Assembly (NCBI RefSeq): GCF_003997495.1
Contig: NZ_RZRU01000018.1
Coordinates: 1-64,000 of the forward strand
DNA from: Mesorhizobium sp. M7A.F.Ca.US.008.03.1.1
Lineage (GTDB): Bacteria > Pseudomonadota > Alphaproteobacteria > Rhizobiales > Rhizobiaceae
Length of the DNA stretch: 64,000 nt
Direction of reading: 5' to 3'
In this document: positions 1 to 8,221 of the stretch, in pieces
Numbering within the stretch: the stretch's first letter is position 1
How the letters are laid out: every line of letters starts with the position of its first letter
Translations under genes and position numbers: made by a program
The notes under the pieces: model-generated
What the model saw: the letters and a program-made list of their open reading frames with translations, nothing else
Told to the model about the DNA's origin: nothing
The model's database searches: none

Positions 1-243
1 TGAAGCCCATCTTGGCCAGCGCTCACAAATCCGCGCGCAAAAGGCCGGACATATGAGCGCAAGCGATCCGATCAAACTATCTCAGCCAAGCCTTGCAAGC
101 AGGGGGCCGTCCACATATGAGCACCGGCCTACGCCGGCCGTAGCCTTAACTGCCCAGTCACCTATGAGTGCTTCGGCCGGCGAAGGCCGGAAGTCGAGAA
201 AGCCGCGTCAGGCAACCGGCCTCATGAATTCTTCTTCGGGATT
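1..243. other. Left-edge stretch without a convincing gene
   Basis: No credible CDS is seen here. A 64-residue open frame at 53-247 has low-complexity composition and no recognisable domain. The stretch contains GC-rich inverted repeats, for example GGCCTACGCCGGCCGTAGCC around 125-145 and a CCGGCCGGCGAAGGCCGG-like segment around 173-192. The motif TATGAG recurs at about 53, 117 and 163. It may hold the terminator of a gene to the left of the window. Confidence 0.3.
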
Positions 244-1035
244 TTAGGCGCAGACGCGGTTGCGGCCTTGCCTCTTCGCCTCGTAAAGCTGGCGGTCGGC
301 GCGGCGATAGAACTCTTCCGCTGTTTCCTTGCGGTCCCAGACGGCAAGCCCGACGCTGGTGGTGATCTTCAGGCGGACATTGCCTGACAGCACCGACATG
401 TTGGCGATCGCCTTGCGGATGCGCTCGGCAAACTTGCCCAGAAGCTCGGCGTCCATGTTCGGCGTGACCACGGCGAACTCCTCGCCGCCCAACCGCGCCA
501 CCACATCGTGGTAGCGCGTCATGTCCTTGAGACAGCTCGCGACGGCCTTGAGCACTTCGTCGCCGACGTCATGGCCGTGGGTGTCGTTGACCTGCTTGAA
601 ATGGTCGAGATCGAGGATCATCAGCCCGACGGGCTTTTCGATGCGCCGGAACTCCTCGAGATACTCCTTCAGCGCATCATCGAAATAGCGCCGGTTCTGC
701 ATGCCGGTCAGGCCGTCGGTCAGCGCCGCATGCTCGAATGTTTCCGAGCGCGCGCTGAGCGAGACCGTCATGGCGCGCAGCTTGCCTTCCTCCGTCGCCT
801 GTTTGCGGATCAGCGGATAGATGAAGAAAATGCCGAAGAACAGCGCGGTGGCCAGGAGCACGCCGGTCGCAAACAAGAGCTTGTTGAGATAGATGACCTT
901 GTCCAGACCCGAAGCCGTATGCAACTCGTCGGCGAAGGATTGCAGAAGTCCATAAGCATGCAGCGTCACCAGGCCGGCGGCCAGGATCACGAATATAAAG
1001 ACGAAAAATGCTGATTCCGCCTTGTGGAAACGCAT
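244..1035 (-). CDS. Membrane-anchored diguanylate cyclase (GGDEF)
   Basis: Predicted to make cyclic di-GMP from two GTP at the inner membrane. The 263-residue protein has two hydrophobic segments near residues 10-32 and 52-76 flanking a short periplasmic loop, then a GGDEF domain. The active-site signature is GGEEF at 183-187, a functional variant, and an RxxD inhibitory I-site (RYHD, 174-177) lies at the expected spacing before it. LDLDHFKQVND around 141-151 is the usual metal and substrate strand. There is no EAL or recognisable sensor domain, so the input signal is unknown. It stands alone, tail to tail with nothing in view on the left and 105 bp beyond the end of miaA on the same strand. 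Confidence 0.92.
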   Translation of the reverse strand: MRFHKAESAFFVFIFVILAAGLVTLHAYGLLQSFADELHTASGLDKVIYLNKLLFATGVLLATALFFGIFFIYPLIRKQATEEGKLRAMTVSLSARSETFEHAALTDGLTGMQNRRYFDDALKEYLEEFRRIEKPVGLMILDLDHFKQVNDTHGHDVGDEVLKAVASCLKDMTRYHDVVARLGGEEFAVVTPNMDAELLGKFAERIRKAIANMSVLSGNVRLKITTSVGLAVWDRKETAEEFYRRADRQLYEAKRQGRNRVCA

Positions 1036-1140
1036 CTGCTCCCCGTTGGAAAAGTGCCCACCGACCTTATGGCATGGGCGGGCTTACGGAGGGTTAATTT
1101 GGACAACCCCAACGGGAACCTTTCCTTGCAGGTAAACTTT

Positions 1141-2109
1141 TCAGGTTGCATCGGAAGCAAGCGTTAAGATCGTGGTTTCCAGATCATCACCGGGGCGCAA
1201 CCTCAGCCATTCCGGCCCCAATTGATGCCTGAACCAGGTGGTTTGCCGCTTGGAATATTGCCTGGTCGCGATCTTGGCGCGTTCGATCGCCTCGTGAAAG
1301 CCAATCTCTCCGGCCATCGCCGCCTGCAGTTCGCGAACGCCGATCGCTTTCATCGCCGGCAATTCGGGATCGAGGCCAAGTGCCGCAAGCCGCTTGACCT
1401 CGTCCAGCGCGCCCTTGTCCAGCATTTGGTCGAAGCGCTTGTCGATGCGTCCGACCAACGCCGCCCGTTCTGGCTCGATCACGAAGAAACGCGCGCTTTC
1501 CATGTCGATGAGCGGCTGGCCGCGCTCTGCCTGCCATTCCAGGATCGACCGGCCAGACGCATCGAGAACCTCCAATGCGCGCACGATGCGCTGGCTGTCG
1601 GTCGGCTTGAGCATCATGGCGGCCGCCGAATCCTCGCGCAGCAGCAGGCTGTGCAGCTTGACCGCGCCCTGCTCCTTCAATTCGTAGCGCCAACGGTCGC
1701 GGACCCGCTGCGGAATGTCGGGCATTTCCGAAATGCCCTCGGCCAGCGCACGAAAGTAGAGGCCGGTGCCGCCGACAAAAATCACTGGCCGTTCGGAGAA
1801 TGTGCCGTCGTCGATCAACTTCCTCACGTCGCGCAGCCAGGCGCCGGTGGAATAGGGTGTCGCCGGGTGGACATGGCCATACAGAAAATGCGGTGCGCGG
1901 GCGAGGTCGGCCGCCTCCGGCCGGGCGGTCAGCACGTCGAGCACCGAATAGCCCTGCATGGAATCGGTGTTGACGATCACGCCACCCCTGCGCTCGGCCA
2001 GATCGAGCGCAAGCGCCGACTTGCCGCTGGCGGTCGGCCCGGCTATCAGGATCGCGTTCTTCACGCGGCCCTCGCCCGCCTGCCCGCCGGAATGTTCCAT
2101 GCCGCTCAT
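1141..2109 (-). CDS. miaA: tRNA dimethylallyltransferase MiaA
   Basis: Transfers a dimethylallyl group to N6 of A37 in tRNAs reading UNN codons, the first step to ms2i6A. The P-loop is GPTASGKS at residues 24-31, followed by the family strand VIVNTDSMQGY and the region FVGGTGLYFRAL. Length 322 residues fits the family. The same frame stays open far upstream, antisense to serB, but that part has no MiaA similarity. ATG at 2109 and ATG at 2100 are both possible, and a GTG at 2064 immediately before KNAILIAGPT is also typical of the family. With the 2109 start the first codons overlap those of the divergent serB. Confidence 0.93.
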   Translation of the reverse strand: MSGMEHSGGQAGEGRVKNAILIAGPTASGKSALALDLAERRGGVIVNTDSMQGYSVLDVLTARPEAADLARAPHFLYGHVHPATPYSTGAWLRDVRKLIDDGTFSERPVIFVGGTGLYFRALAEGISEMPDIPQRVRDRWRYELKEQGAVKLHSLLLREDSAAAMMLKPTDSQRIVRALEVLDASGRSILEWQAERGQPLIDMESARFFVIEPERAALVGRIDKRFDQMLDKGALDEVKRLAALGLDPELPAMKAIGVRELQAAMAGEIGFHEAIERAKIATRQYSKRQTTWFRHQLGPEWLRLRPGDDLETTILTLASDAT

Positions 2110-2986
2110 CGCCACGCTTGTTTCCCGTCCCACTGAGCGCGCTTTGTCGCTGTCGCTTGCGAATATGGCCTCACGGTCGGTCGGCGCAAGCGCTGTTGTC
2201 TGGCTGGCTGAAGCTATTGCCTGCGATCTCGTGCTGCCCGGGGCAGCCGACGCCGCCGTTACGAGTGCCGTCTTGCGCACGGCACTCGCCGGCGAAGCGG
2301 TCGACGTGATCATCCAGGAGGCAGAAACCCGCCGCAAGAAAATCCTGATCGCCGACATGGATTCGACCATGATCGACCAGGAATGTATCGACGAGCTGGC
2401 CGACGAGATTGGCGTCAAGGATCGGGTTGCTACAATTACCGCGCGATCCATGAATGGTGAGATCGCCTTCGAACCGGCTTTGCGCGAGCGGGTAGCGTTG
2501 CTCAAGGGCCTCGACGCCGCCGTGGTCGATCGCATCGTCGCCAATCGCCTGACGCTGGCCTCGGGCGGCCGTGTTCTGGTCCGGACCATGCGCGCCAATG
2601 GCGCCTGGACGGCACTCGTGTCTGGCGGATTCGAGGTCTTCACGACGCGCATCGCCGCCATGCTCGGCTTCCAGGAGAACCGCGCCAATCGCCTGCTCGA
2701 ACAGGACGGCCGCTTCACCGGGCTGGTCGGCGAGCCGATCCTCGGCCGAGCCGCCAAGGCCGACGCGCTGATCGAAATTTCAGCGCGCCTCGGCCTGACG
2801 CCCACCGACGCCATCGCCGTTGGTGACGGCGCCAATGATCTCGACATGATCCGCCTGGCCGGTACCGGTGTCGCGCTTCACGCCAAGCCGACGGTAGCGG
2901 CACAGGCCAAGGTCCGCATCGATCATGGCGACCTGACCGCGCTGCTCTATATGCAAGGCTACAGGCAGGAGGAGTTTGTGCAATGA
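2099..2986 (+). CDS. serB: Phosphoserine phosphatase SerB
   Basis: Catalyses the last step of serine synthesis, dephosphorylating O-phosphoserine in the cytosol. It is a HAD-superfamily enzyme with the nucleophile motif DMDST at residues 86-90 (Asp86 attacking, Asp88 acid/base) and the metal-binding motif GDGANDLDM at 242-250. VSGGF near 174-178 is motif II. The first 80 residues form the small N-terminal region usual in SerB. Length is 295 residues with the ATG at 2099. An ATG at 2165 is a shorter alternative that would remove part of that region. The stop overlaps the start of the next gene as ATGA, so translation is probably coupled. Confidence 0.93.
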   Translation: MPLIATLVSRPTERALSLSLANMASRSVGASAVVWLAEAIACDLVLPGAADAAVTSAVLRTALAGEAVDVIIQEAETRRKKILIADMDSTMIDQECIDELADEIGVKDRVATITARSMNGEIAFEPALRERVALLKGLDAAVVDRIVANRLTLASGGRVLVRTMRANGAWTALVSGGFEVFTTRIAAMLGFQENRANRLLEQDGRFTGLVGEPILGRAAKADALIEISARLGLTPTDAIAVGDGANDLDMIRLAGTGVALHAKPTVAAQAKVRIDHGDLTALLYMQGYRQEEFVQ

Positions 2987-3555
2987 AACCAATGCGGACC
3001 GAACGCCTGATCCTGCGCAACTGGGAGGATCGCGACCGCGACCTGTTCCACCGCATCAACTCCGACGACCGGGTCATGGAGTTCTTTCCATTCCGCCGCG
3101 ACCGCGCCCAGGCGGATGCCAAGATGGACGAGGTCCGCGCGTGGATCGATAAGGACGGCTATGGCTTCGCCGCTGCCGAGATTGCGGCCACGGGCCAATG
3201 TATCGGTTTTGTCGGGATAACCGGGACGGAAGATATCGACGTCCTGCCAGCCGGTACGATCGAGATCGGCTGGCGTCTCGCGCCGGAATTTTGGGGCAAG
3301 GGCTACGTCACCGAAGCCTCAGAGGCTTGGCTGGCCTACGGTTTCGAAACGCTGGGCCTTGGCGAGATCGTCTCCTTTGCCGTCCAGAACAACCACCGCT
3401 CCACCGCCGTCATGGAGCGCCTCGGCATGAGCGCGGATCCGTCTGCCGAATTCGACCACCCCGGCATTCCCGACAGCCAACCGCATCTCAAACGACATGT
3501 CCTGTACAGACTGTCACGCCAAGACTGGCAGGCAAGAAAAAGGGCGGCCCGCTAG
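2983..3555 (+). CDS. GNAT acetyltransferase, RimJ/RimL type
   Basis: A 190-residue acetyl-CoA-dependent N-acetyltransferase. It opens with TERLILRNWEDRD, the standard start of Acetyltransf_3 proteins, and has the acetyl-CoA site and strand EIGWRLAPEFWGKGYVTEA around residues 90-108, followed by IVSFAVQNNHRSTAVMERLGM, the C-terminal GNAT motif. The substrate could be a protein N-terminus, an amine or an antibiotic and is not indicated by the sequence. The start codon overlaps the serB stop by 4 bp, so it is co-translated with serB. Its stop codon lies inside the stem region of a terminator. Confidence 0.88.
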   Translation: MKPMRTERLILRNWEDRDRDLFHRINSDDRVMEFFPFRRDRAQADAKMDEVRAWIDKDGYGFAAAEIAATGQCIGFVGITGTEDIDVLPAGTIEIGWRLAPEFWGKGYVTEASEAWLAYGFETLGLGEIVSFAVQNNHRSTAVMERLGMSADPSAEFDHPGIPDSQPHLKRHVLYRLSRQDWQARKRAAR

Positions 3556-3566
3556 CCGCCCTTTCC
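3537..3566. terminator. Bidirectional intrinsic terminator between GNAT gene and degP
   Basis: AAAGGGCGGC pairs with GCCGCCCTTT around a six-base loop CCGCTA. The TAG stop of the acetyltransferase sits at the loop/right-arm junction. On the minus strand the hairpin is followed by TTTTT, so it should end degP transcripts. On the plus strand it is followed by TTTCC, a weaker tail. The two genes are convergent, which fits a shared terminator. Confidence 0.8.
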
Positions 3567-3601
3567 ATTCAAGATGAGGATTTCGCCGGATCTTCCGAAT
3601 C

Positions 3602-5119
3602 TCAGTCCATCCGGATCGTCACGAACCTGAGCTCGCCGGTCTTCGAGGCCAGCATCAAGAGCGCATTCTTGCGCCCCTGTTCCTTCAAGGCGCCGATCCG
3701 GTCCATGACATCCTTGGGCGTGGCAACCGATTCCTGTGCGATCTCGGTGATCACCTCGCCGGGCTGGATGCCGCGTTCGGCGGCTGCCGAGTCCTTGGCG
3801 ACGTCGGTGATGACGACGCCCGAAACATCGGCCGCAATGCTGAACTTCTTGCGTGTCTCGTCGTTCAGTTCGCCGACCGTCATGCCGAGCACCGAAGCCG
3901 TGGAAACGGCCGGAGCCTTGTCGCCCTTGTCCTGATCGGTGTTGCTGCCCTCCTGGCTGCTGGCGAGCTTCTCGCCATCCTCGAGCCGGCCAAGCGTCAC
4001 TTTCACGGTCTGCTCGACACCCTTGCGCACGATGAGCACATCGACCGCCTTGCCAACCGGGCTTTCGGCGACGACGCGCGGCAGATCGCGCATCTCATGG
4101 ATATCCTTGCCGTCGAACTTGATGACGACGTCGCCCGCCTGGATGGTGCCATTGTCGACCGGGCCGCCCTTGATCACGCCGGCAACCAGTGCGCCCTTGG
4201 CGGTCGCCATGCCGAGGCTCTCGGCGATGTCGTCGGTCACCGGCTGGATGCGCACGCCGAGCCAGCCGCGCCGTGTCTCGCCGAACTGGCGCAACTGGTC
4301 GACGACACCGGACGCGAGCTGCGAGGGGATGGAGAAGCCGATGCCGATCGAGCCGCCGGAAGGCGAAATGATCGCCGTGTTGATGCCGATGACTTCGCCC
4401 GCGCTGTTGAACAGCGGTCCGCCGGAATTGCCGCGGTTGATCGCGGCATCGGTCTGGATGAAGTCGTCATAGGGGCCGGAATTGATGTCGCGGTTGCGGG
4501 CAGAGACGATGCCGACCGTCACCGTGCCGCCGAGGCCGAACGGGTTGCCGATCGCCATCACCCAGTCGCCGACGCGCATCTTGGTGGAATCGCCGAACTT
4601 CACCGCCGTCAGCTTGTGGCCTTTCGGATCCACCTTGAGCACGGCGACATCGGTCTTGGTGTCGGTGCCGACCAGCGTCGCCTTCAAGGTGACGCCATCG
4701 GAAAAATTGACCTCGATATCGTCGGCGTCGGCGATGACATGGTTGTTGGTGACGACGATGCCTTGCTCGGCGTCGATGACGAAGCCGGAGCCCAGCGACT
4801 GCACCTTCTGCGCGCCGTTGTCCTTGTCGCCGCCGCGATTCTTGAAGAAATCGTCGAAGAAATCCTGGAAGGGCGAACCCTCGGGCAATTGCGGCATCGG
4901 CACCGCGCCCGGGCCTTCGGTACCCTTGACCGTCTGCGAGGTCGATATGTTGACCACCGCGCCGAGCAGGCCTTGCGCCAGATCGGCGACCGAAGCGGGC
5001 CCATCGGCGGCAAATGTCGGCGTCACGAAGGACGGGACAGCGACGGCGCTGACAAGAAGTGCCGCCGCGCCGGCGATGAATGTCCGCCGTGCCGCGCGCA
5101 GAATTGTATTGGATGTCAT
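3602..5119 (-). CDS. degP: Periplasmic serine protease HtrA/DegP
   Basis: Protein quality-control endoprotease and chaperone of the periplasm. The 505-residue precursor has a signal peptide (about residues 1-38, ending TFAA), a trypsin-like domain with catalytic His127 (TNNHVI), Asp157 (KTDVAV) and Ser232 (GNSGGPL), then two PDZ domains (about 265-360 and 405-500). The N-terminal loop after the signal is rich in Gly, Pro and charged residues, like the LA loop of the family. It is the last gene of the DUF4424-folA-hflK-hflC-DUF2065-degP run, 127 bp beyond DUF2065, so it may also have its own promoter. Pairing with the HflK/HflC complex is common in Rhizobiales and suggests shared envelope protein control. 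Confidence 0.95.
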   Translation of the reverse strand: MTSNTILRAARRTFIAGAAALLVSAVAVPSFVTPTFAADGPASVADLAQGLLGAVVNISTSQTVKGTEGPGAVPMPQLPEGSPFQDFFDDFFKNRGGDKDNGAQKVQSLGSGFVIDAEQGIVVTNNHVIADADDIEVNFSDGVTLKATLVGTDTKTDVAVLKVDPKGHKLTAVKFGDSTKMRVGDWVMAIGNPFGLGGTVTVGIVSARNRDINSGPYDDFIQTDAAINRGNSGGPLFNSAGEVIGINTAIISPSGGSIGIGFSIPSQLASGVVDQLRQFGETRRGWLGVRIQPVTDDIAESLGMATAKGALVAGVIKGGPVDNGTIQAGDVVIKFDGKDIHEMRDLPRVVAESPVGKAVDVLIVRKGVEQTVKVTLGRLEDGEKLASSQEGSNTDQDKGDKAPAVSTASVLGMTVGELNDETRKKFSIAADVSGVVITDVAKDSAAAERGIQPGEVITEIAQESVATPKDVMDRIGALKEQGRKNALLMLASKTGELRFVTIRMD

Positions 5120-5246
5120 CGAGAGGCCTCCCGGTATTCTTGAAAAGAAAAGCGCTTCGACGAAAACGCCGCGTCACGCCATGTTGGCAAAAAATACGGC
5201 ACGTTTGCGGCTATGACTATGGGCAGAGGATAAATCATCGCCGCCG

Positions 5247-5435
5247 TCATGCGCCTCGTACCAGCCAGACGATGCCGACGCCGATCGCGATCGCCGCCAG
5301 CCCGGCAATCCGCAGCGCGTTCTCGGGCAGCGACAGCACTTCGGTGGCAAGCTTCCTGGCCAGGCCGGGAAAGCCGCCATAGACCAGACCCTCTATGACG
5401 AGGACGAGGCCCATGGCGGCAAGAAAATCCTGCAC
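5247..5435 (-). CDS. DUF2065 small membrane protein
   Basis: A 62-residue inner-membrane protein with two hydrophobic segments (about residues 5-22 and 38-59), matching the DUF2065 family that usually lies beside hflC. The GTG at 5435 gives the family-typical start MQDFLAAMGLVLVIEGLVYG. An ATG at 5414 would lose seven residues. It begins 6 bp beyond the hflC stop, so it is surely co-transcribed with hflKC. The function is not established. Confidence 0.85.
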   Translation of the reverse strand: MQDFLAAMGLVLVIEGLVYGGFPGLARKLATEVLSLPENALRIAGLAAIAIGVGIVWLVRGA

Positions 5436-5441
5436 CGGCCG

Positions 5442-6413
5442 CTACTGGCCGGTGCTGGGCTGTGCCGCCGGCGCGGCGGGTGCCGTCGCCGGAGCGTTTG
5501 GCGCAGGCGAAGCCGGCTTTGCCGGCCCCTCGCTGCCGTCGGGATTGCGGAAGAAGCGGAAGAACTCCGAGTTCGGCGACAACACCATCGTTGTTCCGGT
5601 GTTGTCGAGCGCCGTGCCATAGGCATTCATCGACCGGTAGAAGTCGAAGAAAGCCGGATCGCGCTGATAGGCTCCCGCGAAGGTGGCGCTGCGCTGGGCC
5701 TCGCCCTCGCCGCGCAGGATTTCCGACTCTTTTTGCGCTTCGGCGACAATCTCGACCACTTCGCGATCGGCGCGGGCGGTGATGCGCTGTGCCGCCTCAT
5801 TGCCGCGCGCCCTCAGCCGGGCAGCTTCCGCCAGGCGTTCCGCCTTCATGCGGTCGAAGGTCTGCTGCGAGACTTCGGCCGTGAGATCGGTGCGGCGAAT
5901 GCGGACATCCTCGATCTGCAGGCCGAGCGATGTGGCATCGGGCCTGAGCTGGTCGCGGACTTCGCGCATCATCACGCCGCGCTCTTCGGAGAGTGCTGCC
6001 TCGAAATCACGCAGACCATAGACACGGCGCAAGGCAGCGTCGAGACGCGTCCTGAGCCGGGCCTCGGCCAATTCGATCTGACCGGACACCGCGGCGCGGA
6101 AGACCCGCGGATCCGAGATGCGATAGGCGATGAAGGCATCGACCTCATAGAACTTGCCGCCCGAGACCTGGACGCGAATGTTGTCGAGGTCGAAGCGCAG
6201 CACCCGGTTCTCGATCAGCTGCACGGTGTCGGCGTCGAAGAACGAGAACGGCGCCTTGAAGTAGATGCCGGGTTCGCTCTTGACGTCGACGATCTCGCCG
6301 AACCTGAGCACCAGCGCCTGCTGGCGGGCATTGACCACGAAGACCGACGAATAGAGCAGGAACAGGATAACCGCTGCTGCGACGACGATGATGGGAAGAC
6401 GGTTGGCCATCAC
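5442..6413 (-). CDS. hflC: HflC, FtsH protease modulator
   Basis: Stomatin/prohibitin (SPFH) family protein that assembles with HflK around FtsH and tunes membrane proteolysis. The 323-residue sequence has one N-terminal membrane anchor (about 7-27), the SPFH domain, a charged helical region rich in Ala/Glu/Arg (about 190-240), and a Pro/Ala-rich disordered C-terminal tail (about 290-323). The tail is longer than in E. coli HflC. Its start codon overlaps the hflK stop as ATGA, which implies translational coupling and a fixed HflK:HflC ratio. Confidence 0.94.
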   Translation of the reverse strand: MMANRLPIIVVAAAVILFLLYSSVFVVNARQQALVLRFGEIVDVKSEPGIYFKAPFSFFDADTVQLIENRVLRFDLDNIRVQVSGGKFYEVDAFIAYRISDPRVFRAAVSGQIELAEARLRTRLDAALRRVYGLRDFEAALSEERGVMMREVRDQLRPDATSLGLQIEDVRIRRTDLTAEVSQQTFDRMKAERLAEAARLRARGNEAAQRITARADREVVEIVAEAQKESEILRGEGEAQRSATFAGAYQRDPAFFDFYRSMNAYGTALDNTGTTMVLSPNSEFFRFFRNPDGSEGPAKPASPAPNAPATAPAAPAAQPSTGQ

Positions 6414-7534
6414 TGGTTACCTCCCGTAGCGCCACTGGACGCAGCGGGTGCCGGCGCTTTCGGCTGCAATGCCGGCAGCGGCAGATAGGGAACGACCCCT
6501 TGCCCGTTGCCCTGCTCGACGATGACCTTGCTCGAATCCTTCAGAACCTTCTCCATGGTTTCCAGGTAGAGGCGCTTGCGCGTTACATCGGGCGCCTTGG
6601 CATATTCGTCATAGACCGAGATGAAGCGCTGCGCCTCACCCTCGGCTTCCTGCACGACCCGGTTCTTGTAGGCGGCCGCGTCTTCGCGGATCTGTGCGGC
6701 CTCGCCGCGCGCCTGCCCGAGCTTCTGATTGGAATACTGATTGGCCTGCTCGACGAACTTGTCCTCGTCCTGCTCGGCGCGCTGCACCTCGTCGAACGCA
6801 TCGGCCACTTCGCGTGGCGGTGCCGCATCCTCGATCGAGACGGCGTTGACGTTGAGACCGGCCTTGTAGCCGTCCAACGTCGTCTGGATGATTTCACGCA
6901 CCGAGGCGGCAATGCCCTGGCGGTCGTCGCGGAAGATGTCCTGCGCCGGCCGGCGGCCGACGGCTTCACGCATGGCGCTTTCGGCAACCTGCCGCAGCAT
7001 GCCGTCGGGATCGGACACGTCGAACAGATACGCCCTCGGGTCGGAGACCTGATAGGCCACCGAGAACTGGACGTTGACGATGTTCTGGTCGCCGGTAAGC
7101 ATCAGCCCGGACGTGTTGCCACTCGCCGCGCCGCCCCCGCCGATATCGACGAGCTGCTCGGAAATCTTGGCCGTCTCAACGGTTTCGAGCGGCCACCAAT
7201 GGAAATGCAGGCCAGGCTGCGACAGTTCGGTCTTCGGCTTGCCGAAGCGCAGTTCGACCGCGACCTCGTCGGGCTGCACCGTATAAACCGCCTTGAACGC
7301 CCACAGCACCACAAGTGCAGCCGCGATCAGTGCGAAGATAGCCGGGCTCGCCCCGCCGCCACCCGGAAGAGCGCGCCGCAGCCGGTCCTGGCCGCGGCGG
7401 ATGATGTCTTCGAGATCTGGAGGCGAGCCCTGTGGCCCGCTCGGTCCCTTTGGACCCTGCCCCCAGGGTCCCTGATTGTTGCCGCCGCCACCCCATGGGC
7501 CGCCGCCACCGCCGCTTTTGTCGTTCCAGGGCAT
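6410..7534 (-). CDS. hflK: HflK, FtsH protease modulator
   Basis: Partner of HflC in the periplasm-facing complex that surrounds FtsH. The chosen ATG (7534) gives 374 residues starting MPWNDKSGG, the family-typical start. The in-frame upstream ATG at 7567 adds eleven unlikely residues. The Gly/Pro/Asn-rich N-terminus (about 8-40) is followed by one transmembrane helix (about 65-85), the SPFH domain, and a coiled-coil rich in Glu/Gln/Ala. The C-terminus is low-complexity Ala/Pro. The ATGA overlap with hflC and the preceding folA show the operon order. Confidence 0.94.
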   Translation of the reverse strand: MPWNDKSGGGGGPWGGGGNNQGPWGQGPKGPSGPQGSPPDLEDIIRRGQDRLRRALPGGGGASPAIFALIAAALVVLWAFKAVYTVQPDEVAVELRFGKPKTELSQPGLHFHWWPLETVETAKISEQLVDIGGGGAASGNTSGLMLTGDQNIVNVQFSVAYQVSDPRAYLFDVSDPDGMLRQVAESAMREAVGRRPAQDIFRDDRQGIAASVREIIQTTLDGYKAGLNVNAVSIEDAAPPREVADAFDEVQRAEQDEDKFVEQANQYSNQKLGQARGEAAQIREDAAAYKNRVVQEAEGEAQRFISVYDEYAKAPDVTRKRLYLETMEKVLKDSSKVIVEQGNGQGVVPYLPLPALQPKAPAPAASSGATGGNQ

Positions 7535-7702
7535 GAATGTCCTTTCGCTTGGAATTCCCTCAAGCACCGGTATTACGGCGCAAAATCCAGTATTGTTCTT
7601 CTATAGGGACGCCACGAGGCGCTTTCAACGCGATGCGCTGCCGACTTCGTCCGATTTGTCCGGTCGCGACCCTTTGTCTTCCTTCAATGCCCCTTTTTTC
7701 AG

Positions 7703-8221
7703 TCAATGTCTCTCTCGGCGCCGCTCGTAAACCGAATAGCGCGTCGCGTGGCTGTCCTTTTCCCCAGCGGGAAACTCCCGCGAGCTGACAATGCGCCAGG
7801 AATCCGGATCGATCGGCGGGAAATGTGCGTCGCCGTCGACCGCTGCCAGCACATGAGTGACATGCAGGCGATCGGCCAGCAGCATGGCCTGGGCATAGAT
7901 TTCGCCGCCGCCGATGACGCACACCTCGTCCACATCGGCCATGCGGCGCCCGCGCACCGTCGCCAACTGGACCGCGGCTTCGAGCGAATGTGCCACCTCG
8001 ACGCCCTCGGCACGCCAAGTCTTGTGGCGGGTGACGACGATGTTCAACCTGCCCGGCAGCGGCCGGCCGATGCCCTCATAGGTCTTGCGGCCCATGATGA
8101 TGGGCTTGCCCATCGTATCGGCCCTGAAGCGCTTGAGATCGGTGGAGAGCCGCCACGGGAGCCCGCCGTCCCGCCCGATCACGCCGTTCTCGGCAATGGC
8201 AACGTAGATTGCGACGTGCAT
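7703..8221 (-). CDS. folA: Dihydrofolate reductase
   Basis: Reduces dihydrofolate to tetrahydrofolate with NADPH, regenerating the cofactor consumed by thymidylate synthase. The 172-residue protein shows the family start IYVAIAENGVIGRDGGLPWRLS, with substrate Asp replaced in register by the usual acidic residue near KRFRADT, then GKPIIMGRKTYEGIG (NADPH loop) and VCVIGGGEIYAQAM. The ATG at 8221 shares a base with the stop of the upstream DUF4424 gene (TGATG), so the two are coupled. thyA, a usual close partner, lies 5.5 kb away beyond the cobF-mod block. Confidence 0.94.
   Translation of the reverse strand: MHVAIYVAIAENGVIGRDGGLPWRLSTDLKRFRADTMGKPIIMGRKTYEGIGRPLPGRLNIVVTRHKTWRAEGVEVAHSLEAAVQLATVRGRRMADVDEVCVIGGGEIYAQAMLLADRLHVTHVLAAVDGDAHFPPIDPDSWRIVSSREFPAGEKDSHATRYSVYERRRERH

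Noticed and set aside
53..247. 64-residue frame at the left edge
   Set aside because: No family, low-complexity composition, overlaps GC-rich inverted repeats.
2110..2847. Long N-terminal extension of the miaA frame, antisense to serB
   Set aside because: No MiaA similarity; serB on the other strand is clearly coding.
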